Shown here in pieces: positions 14,779 to 22,625 of a stretch of 42,376 nt of DNA (position 1 is the stretch's first letter; the number at the start of each line of letters is the position of its first letter). Where the stretch lies: NCBI GenBank assembly GCA_026710825.1, contig JAPOQH010000022.1, forward strand, positions 1-42,376. Reading direction: 5' to 3'. A program made the translations under genes and the position numbers. Source of the DNA: Chloroflexota bacterium. GTDB lineage: Bacteria; Chloroflexota; Dehalococcoidia; Lucifugimonadales; UBA3495. A model generated the notes under the pieces. That model worked only from the letters and a program-made list of their open reading frames with translations, was not told the DNA's origin and ran no database searches.

Positions 14779-16596
14779 CTACTGGTTGACCTCTACGGTC
14801 CACAGAGCGCTCATATACGGTGCGAGCGGCCACGGAGTCCAACTGCCTACCCGGTCGCTTACGCCGTACGGCTGATTCAGGAACCCTGGGGTGAAGTCGT
14901 AGTGCTTGTCATGAATGATGCGCAACGCGTCGTAGTACGCCTGGTGGCGCTCTTCTTGCGTGCCAATCATCGCTCCGGCGGCCAGCACCTTTTCGGCGAT
15001 GTCCGTATCGAATGCAATGTAGGCGCCCTCGCGTGCGTAGCGACCCAGCATCCGACGGCCACCGTCGTAGGTATTCTCGTTGGTGCGTACCAGGTACTGT
15101 CCGGCGATTTCACCGGCGTACTGCACTTCCTTCAGGCTCACTTCCTCACCGACGTTGACCTCGCATTCGATGCCAAGCACCGTCTCCCAACTCTGGCAGA
15201 TGAGGGTGGACAACTCCACCGTCAGCGGCGCTCCCGCGCCGGTCCAGGTGTGGATGGGGAACACCTGACCCCCGTTGAATCCCGCGCCTCCGGGATATCC
15301 CGCGTCGGCCATCAGTTGCTGTGCCTTATCGGGGTCGAAGGGGAGCGGGCCCAGGTCTGGCTCAAAGCCCAGTCCTGACGGGCTGCCGATCCCATGCATG
15401 CCATTGATCTCGAACGCGTCCGAACCCCCGTAGAGAGCCTGGATCTGCGTCTTGTCGATGGCGTAGTCCAGCGCCTGCCTGACCCGAAGGTCGTTGCACA
15501 TTATCGGAACGCCGTCGTTGTCCGTCTCACGGTTGCATCCGTTTGCGTTGATCCAGATGTGCACGGATTCCGGCGCATAGACGATGCGCCCGCCAGCGTC
15601 CTGGATCTGGCCAACCACTGTGTTGTCGGCCTCGATGATATCCACCTCTCCGGCCTGCAATGCGGCCACGCGAGTGGATAGTTCCGGCACCACCCGTAGG
15701 GAGAGGGTCTGGAACGGGAACGGCCGTTCCTGCCGCAGGAAGTAATCCTCGAAACGCTCATAGAGGATTTCTTCTTCGTAGCGGTGGCTCATCACCTGGA
15801 AAGGACCCGGCAAGCCAGGGTTCGGGTTTTCTTCGAACGCTTCCGCCTGCTGGCACACCTCAATGGGGGTACAGTTTTCTATGGTCTGCCCCAGCGGGAG
15901 GCTCTTGAAATAGTCCTCCGAGATGACCGTGCCTATCGCGGTGTTGTCCACTTCAGAGACCGCGGCGCCAAAGAACGCCAATGGTTCCTTGAACGTGTAT
16001 TTGAACGTGTCAGGCCCGGTAACCTCGCGATTGACGATTTCCCGCGCGATTCGCACCGTGGACACACCCGCTGCCTCTTCGGTAATGGACCAATTCGCCA
16101 TGAACGCCACGTCGTTGACGTCCAGTTCCTCACCGTTGTGGAACTGGATGCCGGGGCGGATGGTGAATTCCCAGGCGACACCGTCGTCCACAATCTCCCA
16201 CTTGTTGGCGATTCCAGTCGCGGGGTCAAGAACGAGGCTGCCATCTTGCAGGCTGCCGCCGACCAACCAGACCTGGGCCATCCGATGCCACAGGTTGTTT
16301 TCGCCCGCGGCATATTTGGAGTTGAACAACTCGTTGCCTTGCGTGGTGACCATGACCGTGAACTTGTCAAAGTCCTTGGACTCCATCATGGCCGGTGCTT
16401 CGGTCGGCGATGGCGCGGCAGTAGCGGCCGCTGCTGCTTGCGGAACGGCCGTCGCCGCCGGGGCCGCTGACTCGCTGCTGGCGACCTCCGGTTCCCCCGC
16501 TCCTCCGCAGGCGATGCCGACTGTGAGCATCATGGCAAGCGCAAGAGCGGCCAACAAAGGCAATTGCAACATCCGTTTAGCGAAAACAACAGGCAT
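14779..16596 (-). CDS. Peptide/nickel-type ABC importer substrate-binding lipoprotein
   Basis: A 605-residue family 5 extracellular solute-binding protein. It has a lipoprotein signal: positively charged start, helix LPLLAALALAMMLTVG, then a lipobox ending IAC with Cys30. This is followed by an Ala/Pro/Thr linker (to about residue 70). The mature part has family marks such as WEFTIRPGIQFHNGEELDVNDVAF, then VRQALDYAIDKTQI and FDPDKAQQLMADAGYPGG. It would sit on the outer face of the membrane and deliver peptides or another organic ligand to the permeases that follow. ATG 16596 is chosen over an upstream Met because AGGAGG lies 5 nt before it. A promoter with consensus -35 lies at 16681-16709. 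Confidence 0.95.
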   Translation of the reverse strand: MPVVFAKRMLQLPLLAALALAMMLTVGIACGGAGEPEVASSESAAPAATAVPQAAAAATAAPSPTEAPAMMESKDFDKFTVMVTTQGNELFNSKYAAGENNLWHRMAQVWLVGGSLQDGSLVLDPATGIANKWEIVDDGVAWEFTIRPGIQFHNGEELDVNDVAFMANWSITEEAAGVSTVRIAREIVNREVTGPDTFKYTFKEPLAFFGAAVSEVDNTAIGTVISEDYFKSLPLGQTIENCTPIEVCQQAEAFEENPNPGLPGPFQVMSHRYEEEILYERFEDYFLRQERPFPFQTLSLRVVPELSTRVAALQAGEVDIIEADNTVVGQIQDAGGRIVYAPESVHIWINANGCNRETDNDGVPIMCNDLRVRQALDYAIDKTQIQALYGGSDAFEINGMHGIGSPSGLGFEPDLGPLPFDPDKAQQLMADAGYPGGAGFNGGQVFPIHTWTGAGAPLTVELSTLICQSWETVLGIECEVNVGEEVSLKEVQYAGEIAGQYLVRTNENTYDGGRRMLGRYAREGAYIAFDTDIAEKVLAAGAMIGTQEERHQAYYDALRIIHDKHYDFTPGFLNQPYGVSDRVGSWTPWPLAPYMSALWTVEVNQ

Positions 16597-16680
16597 ACTG
16601 CCCTCCTTTGGCGGCACCGTTCACGAAAGGCCTTGAAAAACAAATTAGGCCGCAACATATTATCGGTTCACCGTTCGCGC

Positions 16681-16709
16681 AAACTATGGCAATTGGCAAC
16701 TTTTGTCAA
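16681..16709 (-). promoter_or_regulatory. Sigma70-like promoter of the ABC importer operon
   Basis: On the minus strand a perfect -35 TTGACA (16709-16704), a 17-nt spacer and TAGTTT (16686-16681) stand 85 nt upstream of the binding-protein start. The -10 is weak (3 of 6), which would allow activation. Confidence 0.6.
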
Positions 16710-16993
16710 CATATGGTTCCAAAATACTAACGCTTTGCGACATCGATATGTTCTATAATGACGATAACCAGCGTAGCGTATTGGCAAGTGGCGTGGAGCA
16801 TATCGTTAGTCAAAAGCTGTGATGGCTACGAAATGCGTTGACTTCCATGGGATAAATTTGGAGCATGACTTGGGTTGAGCGACGATTGTATTTGCAGCGC
16901 ATATACTTTCTCCGCCTCCTCGAAATTCCTCCCTTGCCACTGTTTCCAGTTGGCAGGTAAACTCTTTCCATCAGAATTCTAGGAGGAATTTTC

Positions 16994-17581
16994 ATGGTGG
17001 CCGTGAAATATACGTTGGATGATTTCGTTCAGGAAATGGATGATTTGCTCGCCACCCAACCCGACGACGAGAAAATATTTGACCGGGGTTCCGACTACCT
17101 CTCACGTCTAGTCGCCAATCCAGACGCAATTCCAGAACGTTTCCGCCAACCAGTGGGAGGCGGATCACGCGCCAATCACGGGTCTTGGCTCCTGCACCAC
17201 AGCCCCGACAGCGGACTCCTCGTTACCGCAGTGGTCTGGGGACCCGGCGACCATGCCGCGCCCCACGACCACCGCACCTGGGGCATGATCGGCGTGATGG
17301 AAAATGCCCTTACGGAGACCCGATTCCGCCGCGTCGACGACCGGCAAACAGAGGGACGGGCGCAGTTGGAACGCGACCGTTCCGCCGTGGCAAAGCCGGG
17401 TGAAATCACACTCCTGATCCCTGACGTTGACGAAATCCACCAGATGGACAATTTCACCGACCGGCCAACTGTCGAAATCCACGTCTACGGCAACGATCTG
17501 CGAGGACTCGAACGCGTGCGGTACGATCTCGAAACCGGTGCAGTCAAACGCATGGTAACCAACAAATTCGACAACTGTTGA
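16994..17581 (+). CDS. Cysteine dioxygenase-like cupin (thiol dioxygenase candidate)
   Basis: A 195-residue cupin of the cysteine dioxygenase/3-mercaptopropionate dioxygenase type. The iron-binding three-histidine set can be placed at His91 and His93 (in APHDHRTWGMIGVMENAL) and His149 (DEIHQMDN), followed by VEIHVYGNDL, a family hallmark. Such enzymes add O2 to a thiol to give a sulfinic acid. Whether cysteine, mercaptopropionate or another thiol is used is open. AGGAGG (16980-16985) precedes ATG 16994. It is the first gene of a plus-strand sulfur module, 64 nt before the four-domain rhodanese. The 16597-16993 gap holds the divergent ABC promoter and otherwise only AT-rich sequence. Confidence 0.85.
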   Translation: MVAVKYTLDDFVQEMDDLLATQPDDEKIFDRGSDYLSRLVANPDAIPERFRQPVGGGSRANHGSWLLHHSPDSGLLVTAVVWGPGDHAAPHDHRTWGMIGVMENALTETRFRRVDDRQTEGRAQLERDRSAVAKPGEITLLIPDVDEIHQMDNFTDRPTVEIHVYGNDLRGLERVRYDLETGAVKRMVTNKFDNC

Positions 17582-17645
17582 AAGACGATCTTTGGGGCTC
17601 TCCTGGCGTCCCAAGTTCGATTAGTCGCGAATACGGAGTTATAAG

Positions 17646-19265
17646 ATGTCGCAACCTGTTACCCCTGCTCGATTGTTGGATCTGATGAATGGGAGCACTC
17701 CATTCGCGTTGATTGACGTCCGCGAACCGGGTGAATACAACGCCAGCCACATACCAGGGAGCAGCCTCATACCCCGCCGCATGTTGGAATTCGATCTTGA
17801 CGCTGCCGTTCCCCATCCAGGCAGTCTCGTGGTGCTCTGCGATGATGACGGCCGCCGGGTCGCGCGTGCTGTTGAGACCGTTGAAAACATGGGTTATTCC
17901 CATGTAGCTTGGCTCGAAGGCGGAATCAACCGGTGGATGAGCCTGGATCACCCCACGGAGTGGGGAGTCAATGTGCCCAGCAAGGATTTCGGCGAAAAGA
18001 TGGAAGTTGTCCACCATGTACCCGAAATCGACGCCATTGAACTCCGCTCCCGCATGGACCGCGGCGACAAGATGGTGATCCTGGATACCCGTACTCCTGA
18101 GGAATACCGCCGTTTCTGCATACCGGGGGGCCGCAGCCTCCCCGGGGGAGAACTCGCCCTGCGCATCACCGATGTGACCGCCGATCTCGACCCGGACACC
18201 ACCGTGGTCATCAACTGCGCCGGACGAACCCGCAGCATCATCGGCACGAGGATCCTCCAGCGCATGGGCTTGGACCGCGATATCGTAGGTTTGAAAAACG
18301 GCACATCCGGCTGGGTTCTTGCCGGATATGATTTGGAGTCTGGCGCGGACCGCGACCAACTGCCCGATGTTACTGAATCCGGACGGGCTGCCGCCGAGGC
18401 TTACGCGGAACGATGTGCGATTGAAGACGGGGTCAGGTTGATCGATGTGGCCGCGCTGGACGAACTCGTCACCCGCAGCCAGCGAGAGAGCGTGTACTTC
18501 ATCGACGTCAGGACCGCGGAAGAATACGACCGGGGACGTATCAAGGGATTCCGGTGGTTCCCGGGCGGTCAATGCGTCCAACGGAGCGACGATGTGGCGG
18601 TCGTCAAAAATGCCCCCATCGTTTTTTGCTGCGACGGTAAAGCCAGGGCAACTCTCACCGCCTCCTGGTATCGGCAGCTTGGCTACGAGGAAGTGTACGC
18701 GTTGGACGGTGGCACCGGCGCGTGGGAAGCCGCGGGCCGGCCTTTGGAATCAGGCCTCAGCGTCGGGGCCTCCTTCGACGGCTCCATCAGCGGCTTGGGT
18801 GAGTCACCGCTCCTGGCCGATGCGCGCGATGCCGTTCCCCTGATCGGCGCCGGCAGTCTCAATGATGACGCATCAGCGATCGTGTTGTTCGTGGACACCA
18901 GCCGCGATTTCGCTCGCGGACACGTCCCGGGTGCCCGTTGGGTCCCGCGGGGCTGGTTGGAATGGCAGGTCGGGGAACACGTTCCATCCACGGATTCCCA
19001 GGTTGTGGTGACCTGTGGCGACGGACGCCAGTCGCTCCTGGCCGCGGCTACGCTGAAAGAAATGGGTTACTCCAACGTTGCCGCCCTGGAGGGAGGAATG
19101 CTCTCCTGGCGAGCCAGGGGTCTGCCGATCGAAGAAGGCCTCTCAGGCGTGATGCGGACGCCGGCGGACATCGTGTTCAGCGGACCCGACCGGACTTACG
19201 CCGATATGCAGCATTACCTCCGCTGGGAGACCGAACTGGGAGCCAAATACGAAACTCAATCCTGA
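17646..19265 (+). CDS. Four-domain rhodanese-like sulfurtransferase
   Basis: A 539-residue protein made of four rhodanese domains in tandem: about residues 5-105, 125-235, 265-370 and 395-490. Each keeps the IDVREPGEY/LDTRTPEEY/IDVRTAEEY/VDTSRDFARGH-type entry. Each also keeps a cysteine at the start of the active loop: Cys65 (VVLCDDDGR), Cys191 (VINCAGRTR), Cys329 (VFCCDGKAR) and Cys457 (VVTCGDGRQ). Rhodaneses pass a sulfane sulfur through a cysteine persulfide. There is no signal peptide, so it is cytoplasmic. GGAG lies 8 nt before ATG 17646. Between a thiol dioxygenase-like gene and a sulfite oxidase it probably handles persulfide or thiosulfate sulfur. Four potentially active sites in one chain is unusual. 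Confidence 0.93.
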   Translation: MSQPVTPARLLDLMNGSTPFALIDVREPGEYNASHIPGSSLIPRRMLEFDLDAAVPHPGSLVVLCDDDGRRVARAVETVENMGYSHVAWLEGGINRWMSLDHPTEWGVNVPSKDFGEKMEVVHHVPEIDAIELRSRMDRGDKMVILDTRTPEEYRRFCIPGGRSLPGGELALRITDVTADLDPDTTVVINCAGRTRSIIGTRILQRMGLDRDIVGLKNGTSGWVLAGYDLESGADRDQLPDVTESGRAAAEAYAERCAIEDGVRLIDVAALDELVTRSQRESVYFIDVRTAEEYDRGRIKGFRWFPGGQCVQRSDDVAVVKNAPIVFCCDGKARATLTASWYRQLGYEEVYALDGGTGAWEAAGRPLESGLSVGASFDGSISGLGESPLLADARDAVPLIGAGSLNDDASAIVLFVDTSRDFARGHVPGARWVPRGWLEWQVGEHVPSTDSQVVVTCGDGRQSLLAAATLKEMGYSNVAALEGGMLSWRARGLPIEEGLSGVMRTPADIVFSGPDRTYADMQHYLRWETELGAKYETQS

Positions 19266-19290
19266 CGACGTTCCACATCAGCCTTTCGCA

Positions 19291-19328
19291 TTGGGGAGGG
19301 AAAACGCACCCAGCGCGTCCCTCCTCAA
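19291..19328. terminator. Weak hairpin between convergent genes
   Basis: Arms TTGGGGAGGG (19291-19300) and CCCTCCTCAA (19319-19328) pair over 10 bp with one G-U, loop 18 nt. It follows the rhodanese stop on the plus strand and overlaps the stop of the small minus-strand gene. No T-run is present. Confidence 0.35.
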
Positions 19329-19573
19329 TTCGTGGGTACCTCGATCAGGTCTCCCTCCTCAGGGTTGGGCTCGATGCGCAGAGTCTGCACAATGCGGTTG
19401 TATATGCGCTGCTCCGAGTGGGAATCGCCTACGTGTCTGGTGGCGGCTTCTTCCGACCGGCGTCGATCGTCAAACATGTCGTACCATCCGCACTCGGCGC
19501 AGTCCACTCGCCATTCCGTTCTTCCCGTGGGCACCTGCTCCGCGATTTCCACGATGATGTGCAAAGTTGTCAT
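19325..19573 (-). CDS. Small protein with CxxC-HxxxxH putative zinc site
   Basis: An 82-residue protein. After a short strand region (TLHIIVEIAEQVP) comes VDCAECGWYDMF with a CxxC pair, and 22 residues later TRHVGDSH with two histidines five apart. This is the arrangement of a treble-clef or C2H2-like zinc site. No longer family match is recognised. AGGAG lies 6 nt before the ATG, a strong argument that it is real. It is on the opposite strand inside the sulfur module, convergent with the rhodanese gene and divergent from the sulfite oxidase gene, from which its start is 178 nt away. It could be a regulator, but that is a guess. Confidence 0.7.
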   Translation of the reverse strand: MTTLHIIVEIAEQVPTGRTEWRVDCAECGWYDMFDDRRRSEEAATRHVGDSHSEQRIYNRIVQTLRIEPNPEEGDLIEVPTN

Positions 19574-19751
19574 CGGCGTCTCCTGATTTAGTTGGCGATG
19601 GCCCGACGATTGTTGCCGTTCATCGCCGGGCTGTCAATCGCTTGAGGTACCTCCGGCCGTTGCCGGGTCTTGCCGTTGCGACCCCGGCGTGGGAAACTGG
19701 CATACCGTCGGCTTTCGGCCGGCAATTTCATCATCAGGAGAGGCCGACCCC

Positions 19752-20957
19752 ATGACCACGCAACAAAATCCGTCCCAGGCATCCGGAGATGACGCTGCTC
19801 GCCCCGACTTCCTCGAGATGGATGGCTCCCAATCCTCCGATGCTCCGGCAGATACCGACAGCTGGTACGGTTGGCCCCACCGGAAGGTCGAGCCCGTTAC
19901 CCTGCAGCGCCCCGACGGCAAGACCGAGCGTGTGCGTACCCCGGTTATGGAGTTGGAGGGGTTGATCACTCCGACCGAATTGCACTACGTGGTCCAGCAC
20001 TTCGGAATTCCCGAAACCATGCGGGCCGCCGACTGGTCGTTGTCCGTGGATGGCGAGGTGAAAAAGCCGTTGCGTCTGTCCTACGATGACGTCCGCCGCT
20101 TTCCCTCGCGTTCCGTGCGCACCGTGATGGAATGTTCCGGTAGCGACGCGACCTATTTCGAATATTTCAAAGGTGAGGGTCCCCGCCCATCACGCACGCA
20201 GGAACGAATGATACTTTCCGGCAGCGAGTGGACCGGCGTTCCGTTGGCCGCCGTTCTGAACGAAGCCGGACTGACCGGACGGGCCACGCACATCCGCGCC
20301 GAGGGATGGGACGAAGGCGTGCCCGCCACCGCCGCGGAAGGTACCGAGCCGTTTTTCTACGACAAGGGTCTCCCGATCCAGAAAGCATTGCACCCGGACA
20401 CCATTCTCGCGTACGCGCAGAACGGACAGGTTCTGGAACATCTTCACGGAGCCCCGATCAGGCTGCTGGTGCCCGGATGGTCCGGTAATTGGTCCGTCAA
20501 ATGGCTGCGTCGGCTTGAGGTGCTGGATCACGAGCCCGACTGCTGGTACCACTACAACTTCTACTATTACGGCGACTCGCCGGACGATCCCAACAAGGAA
20601 CTGATCACCACCATTGGCGTCAAATCTCTGGTATCCCAACCCAGTGATGACACGCGCACGTTGCCCGTGGGAAAGCATGTTGTCCGCGGATACGCTTGGA
20701 GTGGCGGTGGCGCCATCACCCAGGTGGACGTTAGTGTGGACGGCGGGCGGTCATGGCAGCCGGCGCGGCTCGAAGAACCCGCGGAACGCTGGATGTGGCG
20801 CCGTTGGTCGTGGGTCTGGGATGCCGCCCCTGGCGACTACACCGTGATGTCGCGTGCCACCGACAGCGTGGGCAACGTTCAGTCCCACGAACCCCGGTAC
20901 AACAACATGCGCAAAAACTTCAGCGCCATTGTGGGTTACGACATAACCATTGCATGA
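19752..20957 (+). CDS. Sulfite oxidase-family molybdenum enzyme
   Basis: About 401 residues: a molybdopterin-binding oxidoreductase domain (about 75-260) followed by a Mo-cofactor dimerisation domain (about 275-390). The Mo-ligand cysteine is Cys128 in TVMECSGSD. APIRLLVPGWSGNWSVKWL and the final DVSVDGGRSWQPARL and SRATDSVGN are family marks. Sulfite oxidases convert sulfite to sulfate. No Tat or Sec signal is present, so it appears cytoplasmic, unlike many bacterial homologues. The frame opens at 19689, but ATG 19752 follows AGGAGAGG. It lies in the sulfur module directly before the DszC-like gene (23-nt gap) and would clear sulfite from thiol or organosulfur oxidation. Confidence 0.92.
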   Translation: MTTQQNPSQASGDDAARPDFLEMDGSQSSDAPADTDSWYGWPHRKVEPVTLQRPDGKTERVRTPVMELEGLITPTELHYVVQHFGIPETMRAADWSLSVDGEVKKPLRLSYDDVRRFPSRSVRTVMECSGSDATYFEYFKGEGPRPSRTQERMILSGSEWTGVPLAAVLNEAGLTGRATHIRAEGWDEGVPATAAEGTEPFFYDKGLPIQKALHPDTILAYAQNGQVLEHLHGAPIRLLVPGWSGNWSVKWLRRLEVLDHEPDCWYHYNFYYYGDSPDDPNKELITTIGVKSLVSQPSDDTRTLPVGKHVVRGYAWSGGGAITQVDVSVDGGRSWQPARLEEPAERWMWRRWSWVWDAAPGDYTVMSRATDSVGNVQSHEPRYNNMRKNFSAIVGYDITIA

Positions 20958-20980
20958 CCTTGCCTGACGGAGACTAGTAC

Positions 20981-22135
20981 ATGACCACCATTTCATCCAT
21001 CCTGGAGCAAGCTCCGGTGGTGGCCGCCGAGTGGGCCGAAGGTCGGGCGGATCGTCAACAACGCACCAAAGGAGATCCGGCGGATTACGCTCGCCTCGCC
21101 GAAATCGGCGTTCCGCTCATGGCTGTGCCGACCGATTTGGGCGGAACCTGGGAGAGCATCGAACAGTCGGCCCGGCCGATATGCTCCTTGCTTCGTACGC
21201 TAGCCACCGGCGACCCATCCATCACTCTCGCCAGCGCCATGCATCACTTGGTTTTGTCATCGTGGCGTCTGCCGACGGTCCCCGAACCCTACACCGCCGG
21301 ATGGATCGAGCAACGCAACGCCGTATTTGACAGCGTCCACAGCGGTTGCTGGTGGGGCACCATCGTCAGTGAGCCCGGTTCCGGCGGCGACACTGCCCGC
21401 ACTGCCAGTGTCTGTGAACCGGACGGTGTCAGCGACTTCGGTTACCGCATATCCGGACAAAAGCATTTCGGCAGCGGCTCCGGCCTGACTTCCTTCATGA
21501 CTACGCGGGCCCTGGCTGCCGGCGAGGCCGCGCCTGACTTGTTCTTCATGGAGGTGCGCAATCATCCCTGGGACGGTTCCACCGGCTTGAAGCTCACCGC
21601 CGAGTGGCGGGGCCACGGTATGAAATCCACGAACAGCCACGCCTTCGAGTTCGCGAACTTTCCCGCCACCCGCGTTGCTTGGCCCAACCACCAGGCTGAA
21701 CTCATGGGAGCCAACGGAGGCCTGGGAGCCGCCGCCTTCCTGTCGGTCATAGTGGGTGTCGTCGATGCTGCCATGGATTACGTGCGGCCTCGGATTAAAA
21801 ACGGCATGGCGTCGGATCCCGGCCTCCGGGCCTACCAGCAAGTCGAATGGGCACACGCCGAGCAGGAAACCTGGCTGATCGGACAGGCATGGGAAGGCGC
21901 GCTGCGCTGTTTGGAGACCAATACTGGTCGACGCGAACTTCTGCTGGCGAAGGAGAGTGTCGCCCGGTTGTCCGAGGATTGTTTGGGACGACTCTGCAAA
22001 CTTACCGGCGGCAGTGCGTACACCCGTTATTCACCGTTATCGGTTTGGTATGACGACGTGCGCGCGTTGGGCTATCTGCGGCCACCGTGGGCATTGGCTT
22101 GGGACCAGGTGTTTCAGCAGAGCCTGGCCGAGTGA
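20981..22135 (+). CDS. Acyl-CoA dehydrogenase-fold flavoprotein, DszC/SfnB-like candidate
   Basis: A 384-residue protein with the acyl-CoA dehydrogenase fold: helical N-domain (DYARLAEIGVPLMAVPTDLGG), middle beta domain (WWGTIVSEPGSGGDTARTA, YRISGQKHFGSGSGL), and helical C-domain ending LCKLTGGSAYTRYSPLSVWYDDVRAL. Some members of this fold are not dehydrogenases but FMN-dependent monooxygenases (DszC, SfnB) that oxidise sulfur compounds. The neighbouring sulfite oxidase makes that version attractive, yet sequence alone does not decide. It starts 23 nt after the sulfite oxidase, likely in one transcript, and ends before a small hairpin at 22143. Confidence 0.85.
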   Translation: MTTISSILEQAPVVAAEWAEGRADRQQRTKGDPADYARLAEIGVPLMAVPTDLGGTWESIEQSARPICSLLRTLATGDPSITLASAMHHLVLSSWRLPTVPEPYTAGWIEQRNAVFDSVHSGCWWGTIVSEPGSGGDTARTASVCEPDGVSDFGYRISGQKHFGSGSGLTSFMTTRALAAGEAAPDLFFMEVRNHPWDGSTGLKLTAEWRGHGMKSTNSHAFEFANFPATRVAWPNHQAELMGANGGLGAAAFLSVIVGVVDAAMDYVRPRIKNGMASDPGLRAYQQVEWAHAEQETWLIGQAWEGALRCLETNTGRRELLLAKESVARLSEDCLGRLCKLTGGSAYTRYSPLSVWYDDVRALGYLRPPWALAWDQVFQQSLAE

Positions 22136-22142
22136 CCCCGCG

Positions 22143-22166
22143 GCCCAACCGCCAACGAGGTTGGGC
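22143..22166 (+). terminator. Terminator-like hairpin after the sulfur module
   Basis: GCCCAACC (22143-22150) pairs perfectly with GGTTGGGC (22159-22166), 8-nt loop, 8 nt after the stop at 22135. There is no T-run, so termination would be weak or assisted. Confidence 0.45.
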
Positions 22167-22273
22167 ATTGAGTAGTGGCAAAGAATCTCCGCAGGTTCCC
22201 GCGATTCGAAAAGCGTATCGTGTTTGTTGAAAACGTGGCAGGTTTTTCGGTCCGGTAGTAAAATGTCATCGCT

Positions 22274-22588
22274 ATGGTTGCATACGCTAGGCGCAACGCT
22301 GCTATTGCCACCTCCGTCGGCGCAATGCTGGTTTCCGTCCTGCTGATAATATTTTTTGGCGCATGGGCAGTTTCAGCAAGCAGCGAAGCCGGCGTGTCAG
22401 AGCTGGTGACTTCCGCCACCGCTGGCTTTAGCGGCAACCTGTCGTCGCCATCCATTCAGTCTGCTGCAGGTGTCGGTTCTCCCGACGGCGAAAACGTGCC
22501 GCGACTCGCTACTGACCCGTCCGGCGGCGCGACTGCTTCTGACACCTGGTGGGGCAAAGCCTTGTTGGGCGCCTGTCCGCTCCACTGA
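22274..22588 (+). CDS. Small predicted membrane-anchored protein, unknown
   Basis: A 104-residue frame: a short basic N-terminus (MVAYARRNAAIAT), a hydrophobic helix (about 14-36, VGAMLVSVLLIIFFGAWAV), then a Ser/Gly/Ala-rich, probably disordered, outward part. No family recognised and no clear ribosome site before ATG 22274. The hydrophobic segment and position, 37 nt before the MFS transporter gene, make a real gene possible. It may also be chance. Confidence 0.4.
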   Translation: MVAYARRNAAIATSVGAMLVSVLLIIFFGAWAVSASSEAGVSELVTSATAGFSGNLSSPSIQSAAGVGSPDGENVPRLATDPSGGATASDTWWGKALLGACPLH

Positions 22589-22625
22589 CTATCCCCACCG
22601 AATCGCTTGGGAGGAAATCCCTTAG

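Noticed and set aside
16735..16759. TATAAT on the plus strand with TTGCGA upstream as promoter of the sulfur module
   Set aside because: The spacing is only 13 nt, too short for a standard promoter, and no other -35 is suitably placed. The TATAAT alone is not enough.
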